From Acidovorax delafieldii (GTDB lineage: Bacteria; Pseudomonadota; Gammaproteobacteria; Burkholderiales; Burkholderiaceae_C): DNA of 64,000 bases. This document shows, in pieces, positions 1-9,448 of the stretch; position 1 is the first letter of the stretch, and each line of letters begins with the position of its first letter. A model generated the notes under the pieces. It worked only from the letters and a program-made list of their open reading frames with translations. It searched no databases and had not been told where the DNA came from. The stretch covers positions 320,694 through 384,693 of the forward strand of contig NZ_VJWE01000015.1 in the NCBI RefSeq assembly GCF_007993815.1, read 5' to 3'. The position numbers and the translations under genes were made by a program.

Positions 1-2051
1 CCGTCGTCTTCGGCCCCTGTGCGGGGCGCAAAAAACTCCGCCTCGGCGCGCACGATGAGGTTCCAGTGTTCCTGCGACAAACGGTCGCGCACGGCCGAGG
101 CTGCACCCAGGATGCCGCGCAGGTTGAAGCCCACGCTGGTCACCTGCGCGGGCTGCGTCAGCCCGGCGATCAGCGAGCGCTCGAACACGCGCCGTGCCTG
201 CCCGGCCGCAGGCACGGTCGGCAGCACCAGCCCCTGGCTCACGCCCATGGCGCTCAGCCAGGTCAGCAGCGGCTGCGAGGTCTGGTCCTCGCCATTGAGG
301 CATTGCAGCGTGATGCGCGCCAGGCGCGTGACGTTCTCAGTGCGTTCGGTGTAGCGGCCCAGCCAGAACAGGTTTTCGGCCGCGCGGCTGGTTACCTGGC
401 GGCTGCGGTGCACCACGGCGGGCGCGGCCTGGTTGTGGGCCAGCAGCGTGGTGGTGTCCACGGGGCCATCGGTCTGCACCCACACATCAGCGCTGCTGCC
501 GCCGCGCTGCATCGACGTAATGCCGCTGTCGCCCTGGGCCAGGCGGGCCAGCCCGCCCGGCAGCACGCGCCACGAGCCGGGGCCGTCGCACACCGCAAAC
601 ACGCGCAGCATCACCGAGCGGGGGGCGATGGGGCCACCGTCCTGGCCCGCACCCTCAGCGGCGTCACTGCGCCAGGTGGGCATTTGCGACAGCGGCAGGT
701 GGGCCTGCACGGTGTATTCGTCGCCCTGGGCTTCGATGCGTGCGGACCACTGCGCCAGGTCTTGCGCCGACAGCGCACCGCCCAGCACGGGCACGCGCTG
801 CGCCATGGGCCAGGTGGGGCGGATCACGCTGTGCGCGAGCTGCGGCAGCACCGCCTGCATGGCCGAGCGCTCGCCACACCACCAGGTGGGCAGCGACGGC
901 AGGGCCAGCTCTTCGCCCAGCAGGTGGCGCGACAGCGCGGGCATGAAGCCCAGCAGCGCCGACGATTCGAGGAACGCCGAGCCCGGCGCATTGGCCACCA
1001 GCACATTGCCCGCGCGGATGGCCTGCAGCAGGCCTGGCACGCCCAGGCGCGAGTCGCTGCGCAGCTCCAGTGGGTCCAGAAACTCGTCGTCCAGGCGCTT
1101 GAGGATGCCGTGCACCGGCTGCAGGCCGTGCAGCGTCTTGAGGTACAGGCGCGCGTCGCGCACCGTGAGGTCGTTGCCCTCCACCAGCGTGAGGCCCAGG
1201 TAGCGCGCTAGGTAGGCGTGCTCAAAGTAGGTCTCGTTGTACGGGCCGGGCGTGAGCAGCACGATGCGCGCATCCGCCCCCGCCGGGCTCATCTGCCGCA
1301 GCCCGTCGAGCAGTGCGCGGTAGGTGGCGGCCAGGCGCTGCACATGCATCTGGCTGAACGCCTCGGGGAACAGGCGCGAGATGAGCAGCCGGTTCTCCAG
1401 CAAATACCCCAGGCCTGAGGGCGCCTGCGTGCGCTGCGTCACCACCCACCAGTCGCCCTGCGCGTCGCGGGCCATGTCGAACGCCGCGATGTGCAAATGG
1501 GTGCCGCCCACGGGCTGCACGCCATGCATGGCGCGCAGGTAGCCCGGGTGGCCCTGCACCAGCGCGCTGGGCAGCAGGCCTTTGCGCAGCAGCTCCTGCG
1601 GGCCATACACGTCGGCCATCACGCGGTTGAGCAGGCGTGCGCGTTGCAGCACACCGCGCTCGATGTGTGCCCAGTCGCCCTGCGAAAGGATCAACGGAAA
1701 CAGGTCCACCGACCAGGGCCGTTGCGGGCCGTCGGCGTCGGCATAGACGTTGTAGGTGATGCCGTTGTCGCGCACCTGGCGCTGCAGGCTCTGCATGCGC
1801 CGGTCCAGGTCCTGGAAGCCCTCGGGCCCCAATTGATCGAAGAATTGGGCCCAGGCGCTAGTGATGTCTGGCTTGTTTGCTATTGATTTGGGAGTGGCTG
1901 ATGCAGTGGCAGCGCTGGGGGCGTCCGCCACGCTGGCACCCCGCAACTCGTCAAAATGCCCGGCCGCCGCAGCAGGCGCCAGTGCAGCCGCCAACTGGGC
2001 TGCGCTGTCAGAAGGGTCGGGGGTGGGGAGGCTGTCGTTGAGGTGGTTCAC
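1..2051 (-). CDS. Circularly permuted ATP-grasp / alpha-E fusion protein (3' end beyond window)
   Basis: The frame stays open from a GTG at 2051 to the left edge, about 683 codons, so the C-terminus is missing. The first ~75 residues are low-complexity and variable. The circularly permuted ATP-grasp domain (DUF404/DUF407 type) follows, with RPWSVDLFPLILS, a YGPQELL segment and LLTPGPYNET. Near the left edge the alpha-E (DUF403) domain begins at AENLFWLGRYTERTENVTRL. Family knowledge: such proteins are predicted amide or peptide ligases and are usually encoded with transglutaminase-like proteins, as here (next gene upstream on the same strand, ~160 bp away). The upstream ATG at 2070 is out of frame and meets a stop at once, so GTG 2051 is the best start, though it has no clear ribosome binding site. 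A 31-bp repeat core lies in frame at residues 56-66. Substrate unknown. Confidence 0.85.
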   Translation of the reverse strand, partial: MNHLNDSLPTPDPSDSAAQLAAALAPAAAAGHFDELRGASVADAPSAATASATPKSIANKPDITSAWAQFFDQLGPEGFQDLDRRMQSLQRQVRDNGITYNVYADADGPQRPWSVDLFPLILSQGDWAHIERGVLQRARLLNRVMADVYGPQELLRKGLLPSALVQGHPGYLRAMHGVQPVGGTHLHIAAFDMARDAQGDWWVVTQRTQAPSGLGYLLENRLLISRLFPEAFSQMHVQRLAATYRALLDGLRQMSPAGADARIVLLTPGPYNETYFEHAYLARYLGLTLVEGNDLTVRDARLYLKTLHGLQPVHGILKRLDDEFLDPLELRSDSRLGVPGLLQAIRAGNVLVANAPGSAFLESSALLGFMPALSRHLLGEELALPSLPTWWCGERSAMQAVLPQLAHSVIRPTWPMAQRVPVLGGALSAQDLAQWSARIEAQGDEYTVQAHLPLSQMPTWRSDAAEGAGQDGGPIAPRSVMLRVFAVCDGPGSWRVLPGGLARLAQGDSGITSMQRGGSSADVWVQTDGPVDTTTLLAHNQAAPAVVHRSRQVTSRAAENLFWLGRYTERTENVTRLARITLQCLNGEDQTSQPLLTWLSAMGVSQGLVLPTVPAAGQARRVFERSLIAGLTQPAQVTSVGFNLRGILGAASAVRDRLSQEHWNLIVRAEAEFFAPRTGAEDD
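1854..1884 (-). repeat. 31-bp core repeat, copy 1, inside a CDS
   Basis: On the minus strand this reads AATAGCA-N6-CCAGA-N6-TAGCGCC, a diverged match to the core GATAGCT-N6-GCATA-N6-TAGCGCT found at six other places in the window with the same 31-bp length. It lies in the variable N-terminal leader of the ATP-grasp protein, is AT-rich compared with its surroundings, and keeps the frame open. Confidence 0.65.
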
Positions 2052-2127
2052 TGCGCTCGATTTTCGGGCATTTGGTCGACAACACTCTGCGGGTAACCCG
2101 CACCGTCGAAACTGGCGGGGCCGATGC

Positions 2128-2212
2128 CAGAGACGCCAAGCAAGGGCCGCCCCGCAGCAAGGGCGTCGTCCCCCTGGGGGGAAGGCGCCGCAGGCGACTC
2201 ACGGGGGCTTCT
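2128..2212. repeat. GC-rich intergenic palindromic repeat, copy A
   Basis: It contains AGCAAGGGCCGCCCCGCAGC, a central CCCCCTGGGGGG palindrome and a GGAAGGCGC...GCGACTCA...GGGGG tail. By eye it is roughly 80 per cent identical to 19663-19747. It fills most of the gap between the two minus-strand genes and begins immediately 3' of the stop codon of the transglutaminase/DUF2126 gene. The central hairpin could act as an mRNA 3' end or stabiliser; that role is inferred. Confidence 0.7.
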
Positions 2213-5200
2213 CTACCTCCGCATCTTGCGCCGCAGATCCAGTGTGAACGGAAACTCCCGGCTGCCCGGCAGTTCAATGGTCGCAGGCGGCACCGCCAGC
2301 CTGCCCGGCGTGTGGCCCATGCGCGAGAAGCGCGCCAGGCGACGGCTTTCGGCCTCATACGCGTTGACTGGGAAGGTGTCGTAGTTGCGCCCGCCCGGGT
2401 GCGCCACGTGGTACTGGCAGCCGCCGAGCGAGCGGTTCATCCAGGTGTCCACGATGTCGAACGTGAGCGGCACATGGGCGCCAATGGTGGGGTGCAGGGC
2501 CGAGGGCGGGTTCCAGGCCTTGTAGCGCACACCGGCTACAAACTCGCCGGTGGTGCCGGTGCTTTGCAGCGGCAGCGGCTGGCCGTTGACGGTGACCACA
2601 TGGCGGCTTTCGTTCATGCCCGTCACGCGCACCTCGATGCGCTCCAGCGACGAGTCCACATAGCGCACGGTGCCCCCGGCGGAGCCTTCCTCGCCCATCA
2701 CATGCCAGGGCTCCAGCGCATTGCGCAGGGTCAGCTCCACGCCCATCGATTTCACCGTGCCGACCATGGGGAAGCGGAACTCGAACTGCGGTGCAAACCA
2801 GGCCGCGTCAAACGCGTAGCCTGCGGCGTTCATCTCGGCCACCACATCGTGCATGTCCTGCTGGATGAAGGTGGGCAGCATCCAGCGGTCGTGCAGCTCG
2901 GTGCCCCAGCGGGCGGCGGGGGCGCGGTAGGGGGTCTTCCAGAAGCGGGCGATCAGTGCGCGCAGCAGCAACTGCTGCACCACGCTCATGTGGGCGTGGG
3001 GCGGCATCTCGAACGCACGCAGCTCCAGCAGGCCCAGGCGGCCGGTGCTACTGTCGGGCGAGAACATCTTGTCGATGGAAAACTCGCTGCGGTGCGTGTT
3101 GCCCGTCACGTCCACCAGGATGTTGCGCAGCGTGCGGTCTACCAGCCAGGGCGGCATGTCCTGGCCGTAGACCGCGCGGTTGGTTTCGATCTCGCGCAGT
3201 GCAATCTCCAGCTCATACAGCTGGTCGTTGCGCGCCTCGTCCACGCGCGGCGACTGGCTGGTGGGGCCGATGAACAGGCCGCTGAACAGATAGCTCAGGC
3301 TGGGGTGGTTGTGCCAGTAGAGCAGCAGGCTGGCCAGCAGCTCGGGCTTGCGCAAGAACGGCGAGTCGGCCGGTGTGGCGCCGCCCATCACAAAGTGGTT
3401 GCCGCCACCGGTGCCGGTGTGGCGGCCATCGGTCATGAACTTCTCGGCCGACAGGCGCGTCTCCCACGCGGCCCGGTACAGAAACTCGGTGTGCTGCACC
3501 AGCTCCTTCCAGTGGCTGGCGGGGTGGATGTTCACTTCGATCACGCCCGGGTCGGGCGTGACTGCCAGCACCTTCAGGCGTGCGTCGCGCGGGGGCGGGT
3601 AGCCTTCGAGCACGATCTTCATGCCCAGCTCTTCGGCCGTGGCTTCGATGGCGGCCAGCAGGTCCAGGTAATCATGGAGGCGCGACAGCGGCGGCATGAA
3701 GACATAGAGCACGCCGTACTTTTCGCCCACCTTCTCGGCCTTGGGGCCGCTGGCGCGGCGCGGGTCGCGCACTTCCACGCACAGCGCCGTGCGCGACAGG
3801 CCTGCGGCCGATTGGAACTTGCCGGGTGGCTGCACGCCCGCATGCGGGTCGGGCTGACCGGACAGGCGCGCGTTATCACCACCCGCAGTGCTCTGCGTTA
3901 CGCGCCGTGCCTCGCCAGGGGCGGTGGCGCCTGCCAGGTAGGGCAGGTCGCGGTCGCCAGTGACCGGGCCTGCTGGCACGGAATACCGCGCCCGCAGCGT
4001 GGTGGCAGCGGCCAGCGGGCTTTGGGGCGCGGTCGGGTCTTGCGGTATCAGGTGCTCGGTGTCCGATGCCTTCACCCAGGGCAGGGCGTCCAGCGGCAGG
4101 CGGTAGCCCATGGGCGAATCGCCGGGGATGAGCAGCATGCGGTCATCGCGGAAGAACCACGGCCCGGTACTCCACACGCTGCCCGCCAGCGTGCCTGCGC
4201 TCACACCCGCCTGCAGTGGCAGCACATAGCCCACCACGCTGTCGAGTTTTTGCTCGAACACGCGGCGCAGGCGTGCGCGCTCCAGCTCATCGTCCAGACG
4301 TGCGTCAAACGGGTCCACGTTGACCGGCAGGCGCCGCTCGCGCCACAGGTAGTAGAAGGTGTCCTCATAACCGGGCTGGATGTAGCGGTCCGTCACGCCC
4401 AGCTTGCGCGTGAGGTGGCGCACAAAACGCTCGGCGTCGGCGCTGGTGTAGTGCGAGGGGTTGCGTTCGTCGGCAAACAGCGCGGGGTTCTGCCACGCGG
4501 GCTGGCCGTCGGCGCGCCAGCAGATCGACAGTGCCCAGCGCGGCAGCTGCTCGCCCGGATACCACTTGCCCTGGCCAAAGTGCAGGAAGCCGCCCTGGCC
4601 GTATTCGGCGCGCAGCTTGTGCGTGAGTTCGGTGGCAAAGCCGCGTTTGGTGGGGCCCAGCGCGTCGGTGTTCCACTCGGGCGCGTCGCGGTCGCCCACG
4701 GCCACAAAGGTGGGCTCGCCGCCCATCGTCAGCCGCACGTCGCCCGCCACCAGGTCGGCGTCCACCTGCTCGCCCAGCGCCAGCACAGCCTGCCACTGGT
4801 CTTCGGTGTAGGGCTTGGTCACGCGGGGCGATTCGTAGATGCGCGTGACGCGCATCTCATGGCTGAACTCCACCTCGGCTTTGTCCACGCCGCCTTCAAT
4901 CGGCGCGGCGCCCGAGGGCTGGGGTGTGCAAGCGAGCGGGATGTGGCCCTCGCCCGCCATCAACCCGCTGGTGGCATCCAGGCCGATCCAGCCTGCGCCG
5001 GGCAGGTAGACCTCGCACCAGGCGTGCAGGTCGGTGAAGTCGTGGTCGGTGCCGCTGGGGCCATCGAGCGCCTTCACATCGGGCGTGAGCTGGATCAGGT
5101 AGCCCGACACAAACCGCGCCGCCAGCCCCAGGTGGCGCAGCAGCTGCACCAGCAGCCAGCCCGAGTCGCGGCACGAGCCGCTGGCCTTTTGCAGCGTTTC

Positions 5201-5710
5201 CTCGGGTGTCTGCACGCCGGGCTCCAGGCGGATCAGGTAGCGGATGTCCTGCGATACCTGCTGGTTGAGCTTGACCAGGAAATCGATGGTGCGCTGCTTG
5301 CTGCGGTCCACCTTGTCCAGATAGGCCTGCACCAGCGGTGTCATCGGGTCGGTGGCCAGGTAGGGCGCCAGCTCCTGCTGCACATCGCTGCTGTACTTGA
5401 ACGGGATGTTCTCGGCCTCGGGCTCCAGGAAGAAGTCGAAGGGGTTGTACACCGCCATCTCCACCACCAGGTCCACCGTGACCTTGAACTCGCGCGTCTT
5501 CTCGGGAAAGACCAGCCGCGCCTGGTAGTTGGCAAACGGGTCCTGCTGCCAGTTGATGAAGTGCTGCGCAGGCTCCACCTTGAGCGAATACGAAATCACA
5601 TTGCTGCGGCAGTGGGGCGCGGGCCGCAATCGGATGGTCTGCGGCCCGAGGCCTACCAGCCGGTCGTATTGGTAATGCGTGACGTGGTGGAGCGCGGCGT
5701 GGATGGGCAT
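2213..5710 (-). CDS. Transglutaminase-like / DUF2126 protein
   Basis: 1165 residues. An N-terminal transglutaminase-associated beta domain (~1-160) precedes a papain-like transglutaminase core. The triad is visible as Cys180 (SGSCRDSGW), His229 (DLHAWCEVYLPGAGW) and Asp245 (GLDATSGL). From ~residue 320 to the end lies the large DUF2126 domain (VRLTMGGEPTFVAVGDRD, FMTDGRHTGTGGGNHFVMGG). Family knowledge: this architecture travels with circularly permuted ATP-grasp/alpha-E proteins, and the pair is predicted to make and cleave or transfer peptide bonds on an unknown substrate. No signal peptide is seen, so it is probably cytoplasmic. The ATP-grasp gene follows after a GC-rich repeat. Divergent from the hydrolase gene at 5870. 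Confidence 0.92.
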   Translation of the reverse strand: MPIHAALHHVTHYQYDRLVGLGPQTIRLRPAPHCRSNVISYSLKVEPAQHFINWQQDPFANYQARLVFPEKTREFKVTVDLVVEMAVYNPFDFFLEPEAENIPFKYSSDVQQELAPYLATDPMTPLVQAYLDKVDRSKQRTIDFLVKLNQQVSQDIRYLIRLEPGVQTPEETLQKASGSCRDSGWLLVQLLRHLGLAARFVSGYLIQLTPDVKALDGPSGTDHDFTDLHAWCEVYLPGAGWIGLDATSGLMAGEGHIPLACTPQPSGAAPIEGGVDKAEVEFSHEMRVTRIYESPRVTKPYTEDQWQAVLALGEQVDADLVAGDVRLTMGGEPTFVAVGDRDAPEWNTDALGPTKRGFATELTHKLRAEYGQGGFLHFGQGKWYPGEQLPRWALSICWRADGQPAWQNPALFADERNPSHYTSADAERFVRHLTRKLGVTDRYIQPGYEDTFYYLWRERRLPVNVDPFDARLDDELERARLRRVFEQKLDSVVGYVLPLQAGVSAGTLAGSVWSTGPWFFRDDRMLLIPGDSPMGYRLPLDALPWVKASDTEHLIPQDPTAPQSPLAAATTLRARYSVPAGPVTGDRDLPYLAGATAPGEARRVTQSTAGGDNARLSGQPDPHAGVQPPGKFQSAAGLSRTALCVEVRDPRRASGPKAEKVGEKYGVLYVFMPPLSRLHDYLDLLAAIEATAEELGMKIVLEGYPPPRDARLKVLAVTPDPGVIEVNIHPASHWKELVQHTEFLYRAAWETRLSAEKFMTDGRHTGTGGGNHFVMGGATPADSPFLRKPELLASLLLYWHNHPSLSYLFSGLFIGPTSQSPRVDEARNDQLYELEIALREIETNRAVYGQDMPPWLVDRTLRNILVDVTGNTHRSEFSIDKMFSPDSSTGRLGLLELRAFEMPPHAHMSVVQQLLLRALIARFWKTPYRAPAARWGTELHDRWMLPTFIQQDMHDVVAEMNAAGYAFDAAWFAPQFEFRFPMVGTVKSMGVELTLRNALEPWHVMGEEGSAGGTVRYVDSSLERIEVRVTGMNESRHVVTVNGQPLPLQSTGTTGEFVAGVRYKAWNPPSALHPTIGAHVPLTFDIVDTWMNRSLGGCQYHVAHPGGRNYDTFPVNAYEAESRRLARFSRMGHTPGRLAVPPATIELPGSREFPFTLDLRRKMRR

Positions 5711-5869
5711 ATGCAGGCCATGCTAGCAAGTCCCGAGCCATCGCGGGCAACTATTCCGGGGGCGGTGACAAGCGGTCATCGGCTGTTCACAATGTGCGGT
5801 CCGTACCCCGCTGCCGGGGCCGCCTGTTTTTCTGACTGCGCACCAACTTGGTGATGCCCTGATTCGCCC

Positions 5870-6592
5870 ATGTCCCAATCCCCCCAACTGCTGCTCCTCC
5901 CCGGCCTGGCCGCCGATGAACGCATGTGGCGCGGCGTGCTGCCGCTGCTGCCCGCCGCGCTGCGCCCCGAGGTCGCCACCGCCCACCAGGATGTGAACCT
6001 GCACCGCATCGAAGACTTTGCCGCACGCCTGCTGGCGCAGCACTCAGGGCCGCTGGTGCTGGCGGGTGCGTCGATGGGCGGCATGATCGCCATGGAGGCC
6101 GCGCGCCAGGCGCCGCAGCGTGTGGCAGGGCTGGCGCTGCTGGGCACCACCGCGCGGCCCGAGACGCCCGACATGCGCGCCCTGCGCGAAGGCGCCATCG
6201 AGCTGTTTGAACAGGGCCGCATGCGCGAGGTCATCGAGCCCAACGTGGCCTTGGCCTTCCACCCCGTGAACGCCGCCAGGGCGGACCTGGTGCAGGCCTA
6301 TCTGGACTTTGTACTGGACGCGGGCTCCGACCACCTGGTGCGCCAGAACCGTGCCGTGATCCACCGGCCCGATGCGCGGGTGCACCTGCCGCAGGTGGCT
6401 TGCCCCGTGCTGGTGGTGTGTGGCGCGGCCGACCAGCTCACGCCGCCAGAATGCTCGGCAGAGATTGCGGCGCTGGTGCCCGGCGCCGAACACCACCTGC
6501 TGCCCGACAGCGGCCACATGCTGACCATGGAGCAGCCCGAGGTGGTGACCCGCTTGCTGGTGCAGTGGCTGGCCCGCAACGGGTGGATTTGA
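5870..6592 (+). CDS. Alpha/beta hydrolase
   Basis: 240 residues, a compact alpha/beta-hydrolase fold. The nucleophile elbow is GASMGG with Ser68. The likely acid is Asp188 (CGAADQLTP) and the base His216 (DSGHMLTMEQP), a full catalytic triad in the usual order. There is no signal peptide or membrane segment, so it is probably cytoplasmic. It stands alone between a divergent transglutaminase gene and the convergent panC gene, so context does not fix a substrate. A BioH-like role was considered because biotin genes lie ~8 kb away, but nothing in the sequence separates it from general esterases or lactonases. Confidence 0.85.
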   Translation: MSQSPQLLLLPGLAADERMWRGVLPLLPAALRPEVATAHQDVNLHRIEDFAARLLAQHSGPLVLAGASMGGMIAMEAARQAPQRVAGLALLGTTARPETPDMRALREGAIELFEQGRMREVIEPNVALAFHPVNAARADLVQAYLDFVLDAGSDHLVRQNRAVIHRPDARVHLPQVACPVLVVCGAADQLTPPECSAEIAALVPGAEHHLLPDSGHMLTMEQPEVVTRLLVQWLARNGWI

Positions 6593-6618
6593 ATTGGTTA
6601 GAAGGCTTTTTGACAGGA

Positions 6619-6649
6619 AGCGCTAGTGGTACATGCCTTAATAGCTATG
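6619..6649 (-). repeat. 31-bp core repeat, copy 2, intergenic
   Basis: The minus strand reads CATAGCT-N6-GCATG-N6-TAGCGCT. It lies in the 71-bp gap between the convergent ends of the hydrolase gene and panC. No other feature is seen in that gap. Confidence 0.75.
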
Positions 6650-6663
6650 GAAATGATAGCTAA

Positions 6664-7503
6664 TCAGAACTCCAGGTTGTCAATCAGCCGCGTGCTGCCC
6701 AGCCGCGCTGCACCCAGCGCCACCAGCGTGCCCGCGGCATCGTCGGCCGTGGCGGGCAGCAGGTCGGCCCGGCGGCGCACCGTGAGGTAGTCGGGCGCCC
6801 AGCCCCGGGCGCGCAGCGCATCTTGCGCCTGGGCCTCCAGCGCGCTGCGGTCGCTGGCGCCCAGCCACTGCTGCGCCAGCCGCTGCAATGCTTGCGACAG
6901 GGCCACGGCCTCCTGCCGTTCCTCCAGGCCCAGGTAACCATTGCGCGAACTCAGCGCCAGCCCGTCGGCCGCGCGGCAGGTATCGCCCGCCACGATGTCG
7001 ATGGGCAGCGCAAACTGCCGCACCATGTGGCGGATCACCATGAGCTGCTGGTAGTCCTTCTTGCCAAACACGGCCGTGCCGCCCGTGGCGCCCAGCACGC
7101 AGGCAAACAGCTTCATCACCACCGTGCTCACGCCCACAAAAAAGCCGGGGCGGAAATGGCCTTCCAGCATGTCGGCCAGCACCGGGTCAGGGTGCACCTT
7201 GAAGGTCTGGGGCTCGGGGTAGAGGTCCGTCTCGCGCGGGGCAAACAGCACATCACAACCGGCGGCCTGCAGCTGTGCGCAGTCGGCCTCCCAGGTGCGC
7301 GGGTAGCTGTCAAAGTCCTCGTGCGGCAGAAACTGCAGACGGTTCACAAAGATGCTGGCCACGGTCACATCGCCCAGGGGCTTGGCCTGGCGCACCAGGG
7401 CGATGTGCCCCTCATGCAGGTTGCCCATGGTGGGCACAAAGGCGGGGCGGCGGTAGGGGGCCAGGGCCTGGCGCAGGTCGGCAACGGAGCGGGCAATCAG
7501 CAT
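6664..7503 (-). CDS. panC: Pantothenate synthetase PanC
   Basis: 279 residues, the usual length. It condenses pantoate and beta-alanine using ATP to give pantothenate, the last step before coenzyme A synthesis. The signature [10 protein letters not shown] (HIGH-like nucleotide-binding motif) is at ~25-34, with [19 protein letters not shown] (KMSKS-like loop region) and SSRNGYL further on. It lies 36 bp downstream of panB on the same strand, so panB-panC are probably one operon. The third dedicated gene, panD, is separate at 18122, joined to the biotin genes. The stop codon overlaps the start of a short repeat-bearing intergenic region. Confidence 0.97.
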   Translation of the reverse strand: MLIARSVADLRQALAPYRRPAFVPTMGNLHEGHIALVRQAKPLGDVTVASIFVNRLQFLPHEDFDSYPRTWEADCAQLQAAGCDVLFAPRETDLYPEPQTFKVHPDPVLADMLEGHFRPGFFVGVSTVVMKLFACVLGATGGTAVFGKKDYQQLMVIRHMVRQFALPIDIVAGDTCRAADGLALSSRNGYLGLEERQEAVALSQALQRLAQQWLGASDRSALEAQAQDALRARGWAPDYLTVRRRADLLPATADDAAGTLVALGAARLGSTRLIDNLEF

Positions 7504-7539
7504 GGGGTCGGAGGGGTCAGAGGGAGATAGGAAAAGGGC

Positions 7540-8421
7540 TCACCAAGCGTGTACAGCGTTGTCCGGGAAGCGCCCTTGCTTCACGGCCTGCACATACGCC
7601 TCCATGGCGCCGCGCACGCTGCCCGCGTCCTGCATGAAGTTGTGGACGAACTTCGGCATCTTCCCGAGGTTCATGCCCAGCATGTCGTGCAACACCAGCA
7701 CCTGGCCGGCCGTGCCGTTGCCCGCGCCAATGCCGATGGTGTGGCAGTGCGGCAGCTCGGCCGTGATGTCGGCGGCCAGCGCTGCGGGCACCATCTCCAG
7801 CACTAGCATGGCGGCGCCTGCGTCCTGCAACTCATGCGCCTCTTTGCGCAGCGTGCGGGCCGCGTCGTCGGTCTTGCCCTGCACGCGGTAGCCACCCAGC
7901 GCGTGCACCGTCTGCGGCGTCAGGCCCAGGTGGGCGCACACCGGCACGCCGCGCTGCACCAGGAATTCGACCGTGGCCGCCGTCCAGTCGCCACCTTCGA
8001 GCTTGACCATGTGTGCACCCGCCTGCATCAGCACGCAGGCGCTGCGCAGCGCCTGCTCGCGGCTTTCGGCATAGGTGCCATAGGGCAGGTCGGCCACCAG
8101 CCAGGCCGTGCCCTGCACGCGGTGCAGGCCGCGCGCCACGCTGGCCGTGTGGTAGGCCATGGTGTCCAGCGTCACTCCCACCGTGCTGGGCAGGCCCTGG
8201 CACACCATGCCCAGCGAATCGCCCACCAGGATGCATTCCACCCCCGCCGCATCAGCCACGGCGGAAAAGGTGGCATCGTAGGCGGTGAGCATGGTGATCT
8301 TCTCGCCCGCCGCGCGCATCTGCGCCAGGCGCGGCAGGCTCACGGGGCGGCGCTGGGGCAGGGGCGATGCAGGCGGCAGCGTGCCATAGGGCGTGGCGGA
8401 AACAGGGCTGGTGGCGGTCAT
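7540..8421 (-). CDS. panB: 3-methyl-2-oxobutanoate hydroxymethyltransferase PanB
   Basis: 293 residues from ATG 8421 (an in-frame ATG at 8439 would add six residues). It transfers a hydroxymethyl group from methylene-tetrahydrofolate to 2-oxoisovalerate, giving ketopantoate, the first committed step to pantothenate. Family signatures include [31 protein letters not shown] (metal-binding Asp), VKLEGG, HLGLTPQ and [20 protein letters not shown]. First gene of the probable panB-panC operon and divergent from nadC; the shared upstream region carries an inverted repeat at 8462-8486. Confidence 0.97.
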   Translation of the reverse strand: MTATSPVSATPYGTLPPASPLPQRRPVSLPRLAQMRAAGEKITMLTAYDATFSAVADAAGVECILVGDSLGMVCQGLPSTVGVTLDTMAYHTASVARGLHRVQGTAWLVADLPYGTYAESREQALRSACVLMQAGAHMVKLEGGDWTAATVEFLVQRGVPVCAHLGLTPQTVHALGGYRVQGKTDDAARTLRKEAHELQDAGAAMLVLEMVPAALAADITAELPHCHTIGIGAGNGTAGQVLVLHDMLGMNLGKMPKFVHNFMQDAGSVRGAMEAYVQAVKQGRFPDNAVHAW

Positions 8422-8461
8422 GTAACGCGGTGGAGCCAAAAAATTGCCGCGAGTCTATGCG

Positions 8462-8486
8462 ACCAATACTGGGTGTACTTATTGGT
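8462..8486. promoter_or_regulatory. Candidate operator in the panB/nadC divergent promoter region
   Basis: A perfect inverted repeat: ACCAATA, an 11-bp spacer, then TATTGGT. It lies 41 bp upstream of the panB start and 114 bp upstream of the chosen nadC start, a plausible place for a dimeric repressor acting on one or both promoters. The regulator is not identified and no matching site was noticed before nadB. Confidence 0.4.
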
Positions 8487-8599
8487 TTCCAGCGCGGGCC
8501 CCATGGGCCAGCGCTGGCACAGTGGCCTTTGCGTTCCCGGTATGCTCGCGGCCCATGACAGCTGCGCCATATTCCGCACATTCCCCCGCAAAGACCCCC

Positions 8600-9448
8600 A
8601 TGAGCGATACCGAAGTGAAGGCCCTGGCCCAGGCCGATGTGGCCCGCGCCCTGGCCGAAGACGTGGGCACCGGCGACCTCACCGCCGGCCTGATCGACCC
8701 CGCCCGCCGCGCCCGCGCGCGCATCCTGGCGCGCGAAGCCGCCGTCATCTGCGGCGCCCCCTGGGCCGACGCCGCGCTGCGCGCCCTCGACCCCACGGTG
8801 CAGATCACCTGGCATGTGGCCGAGGGCCAGCGCTGCGCCCCCGACCAGGTGGTGCTGGAGCTTGAAGGCAATGCCCGCGCGCTGCTCAGCGCCGAGCGCA
8901 CGGCACTCAACTTCCTGCAACTGCTGTCGGCAGTGGCCACCAAAACCCGTACCTATGTGGATGTGGTGGCTGGCACCCGCGCCCAGATCGTGGATACGCG
9001 CAAGACCATTCCCGGCCTGCGCCTGGCGCAAAAGTACGCCGTGCGCGTGGGCGGCGGCACCAACCACCGCATTGGCCTGCACGATGCGGTGCTGATCAAA
9101 GAGAACCACATTGCCGCTGCGGGAGGCGTGACCGCCGTGCTGCGCGCTGCTGAGCGGGTGGCGTCTCAGGCAAAGTTCATCGAGATCGAAGTGGAAACCC
9201 TGGAGCAACTGGCCGAGGCGCTGGAGGCCGGCGCCAAGATGGTGCTGCTGGACAACATGCCCTTGGCCCAGCTGCGCGAGGCCGTGCGCATCAACGCGGG
9301 CCGTGCGATTCTGGAAATATCGGGCGGCGTCACGCTCGACGGCCTGCGCGAACTGGCCGAGACCGGCGTGGACCGCATCTCCATCGGCACGCTGACCAAG
9401 GACGTGAAGGCCACCGACTTTTCGATGCGCCTGCAGGAGCTGGCATGA
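8600..9448 (+). CDS. nadC: Quinolinate phosphoribosyltransferase NadC
   Basis: 282 residues from ATG 8600. It converts quinolinate and PRPP to nicotinate mononucleotide with loss of CO2, where de novo NAD synthesis joins the common route. Motifs seen: [13 protein letters not shown] near the start, [40 protein letters not shown], and the C-terminal [19 protein letters not shown] phosphate-binding segment. An in-frame ATG at 8555 would give 297 residues; neither start has a clear ribosome binding site, and 8600 fits the family N-terminus better. The stop overlaps the nadA start (ATGA), so translation of the pair is probably coupled. Confidence 0.96.
   Translation: MSDTEVKALAQADVARALAEDVGTGDLTAGLIDPARRARARILAREAAVICGAPWADAALRALDPTVQITWHVAEGQRCAPDQVVLELEGNARALLSAERTALNFLQLLSAVATKTRTYVDVVAGTRAQIVDTRKTIPGLRLAQKYAVRVGGGTNHRIGLHDAVLIKENHIAAAGGVTAVLRAAERVASQAKFIEIEVETLEQLAEALEAGAKMVLLDNMPLAQLREAVRINAGRAILEISGGVTLDGLRELAETGVDRISIGTLTKDVKATDFSMRLQELA

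Noticed and set aside
66..1886. Plus-strand frames at the left edge
   Set aside because: The minus strand encodes clear ATP-grasp and alpha-E motifs through the same bases.
2072..5854. A 1260-codon plus-strand open frame
   Set aside because: It is the mirror of the transglutaminase/DUF2126 gene, whose motifs are intact on the minus strand; long antisense frames are usual at this GC content.
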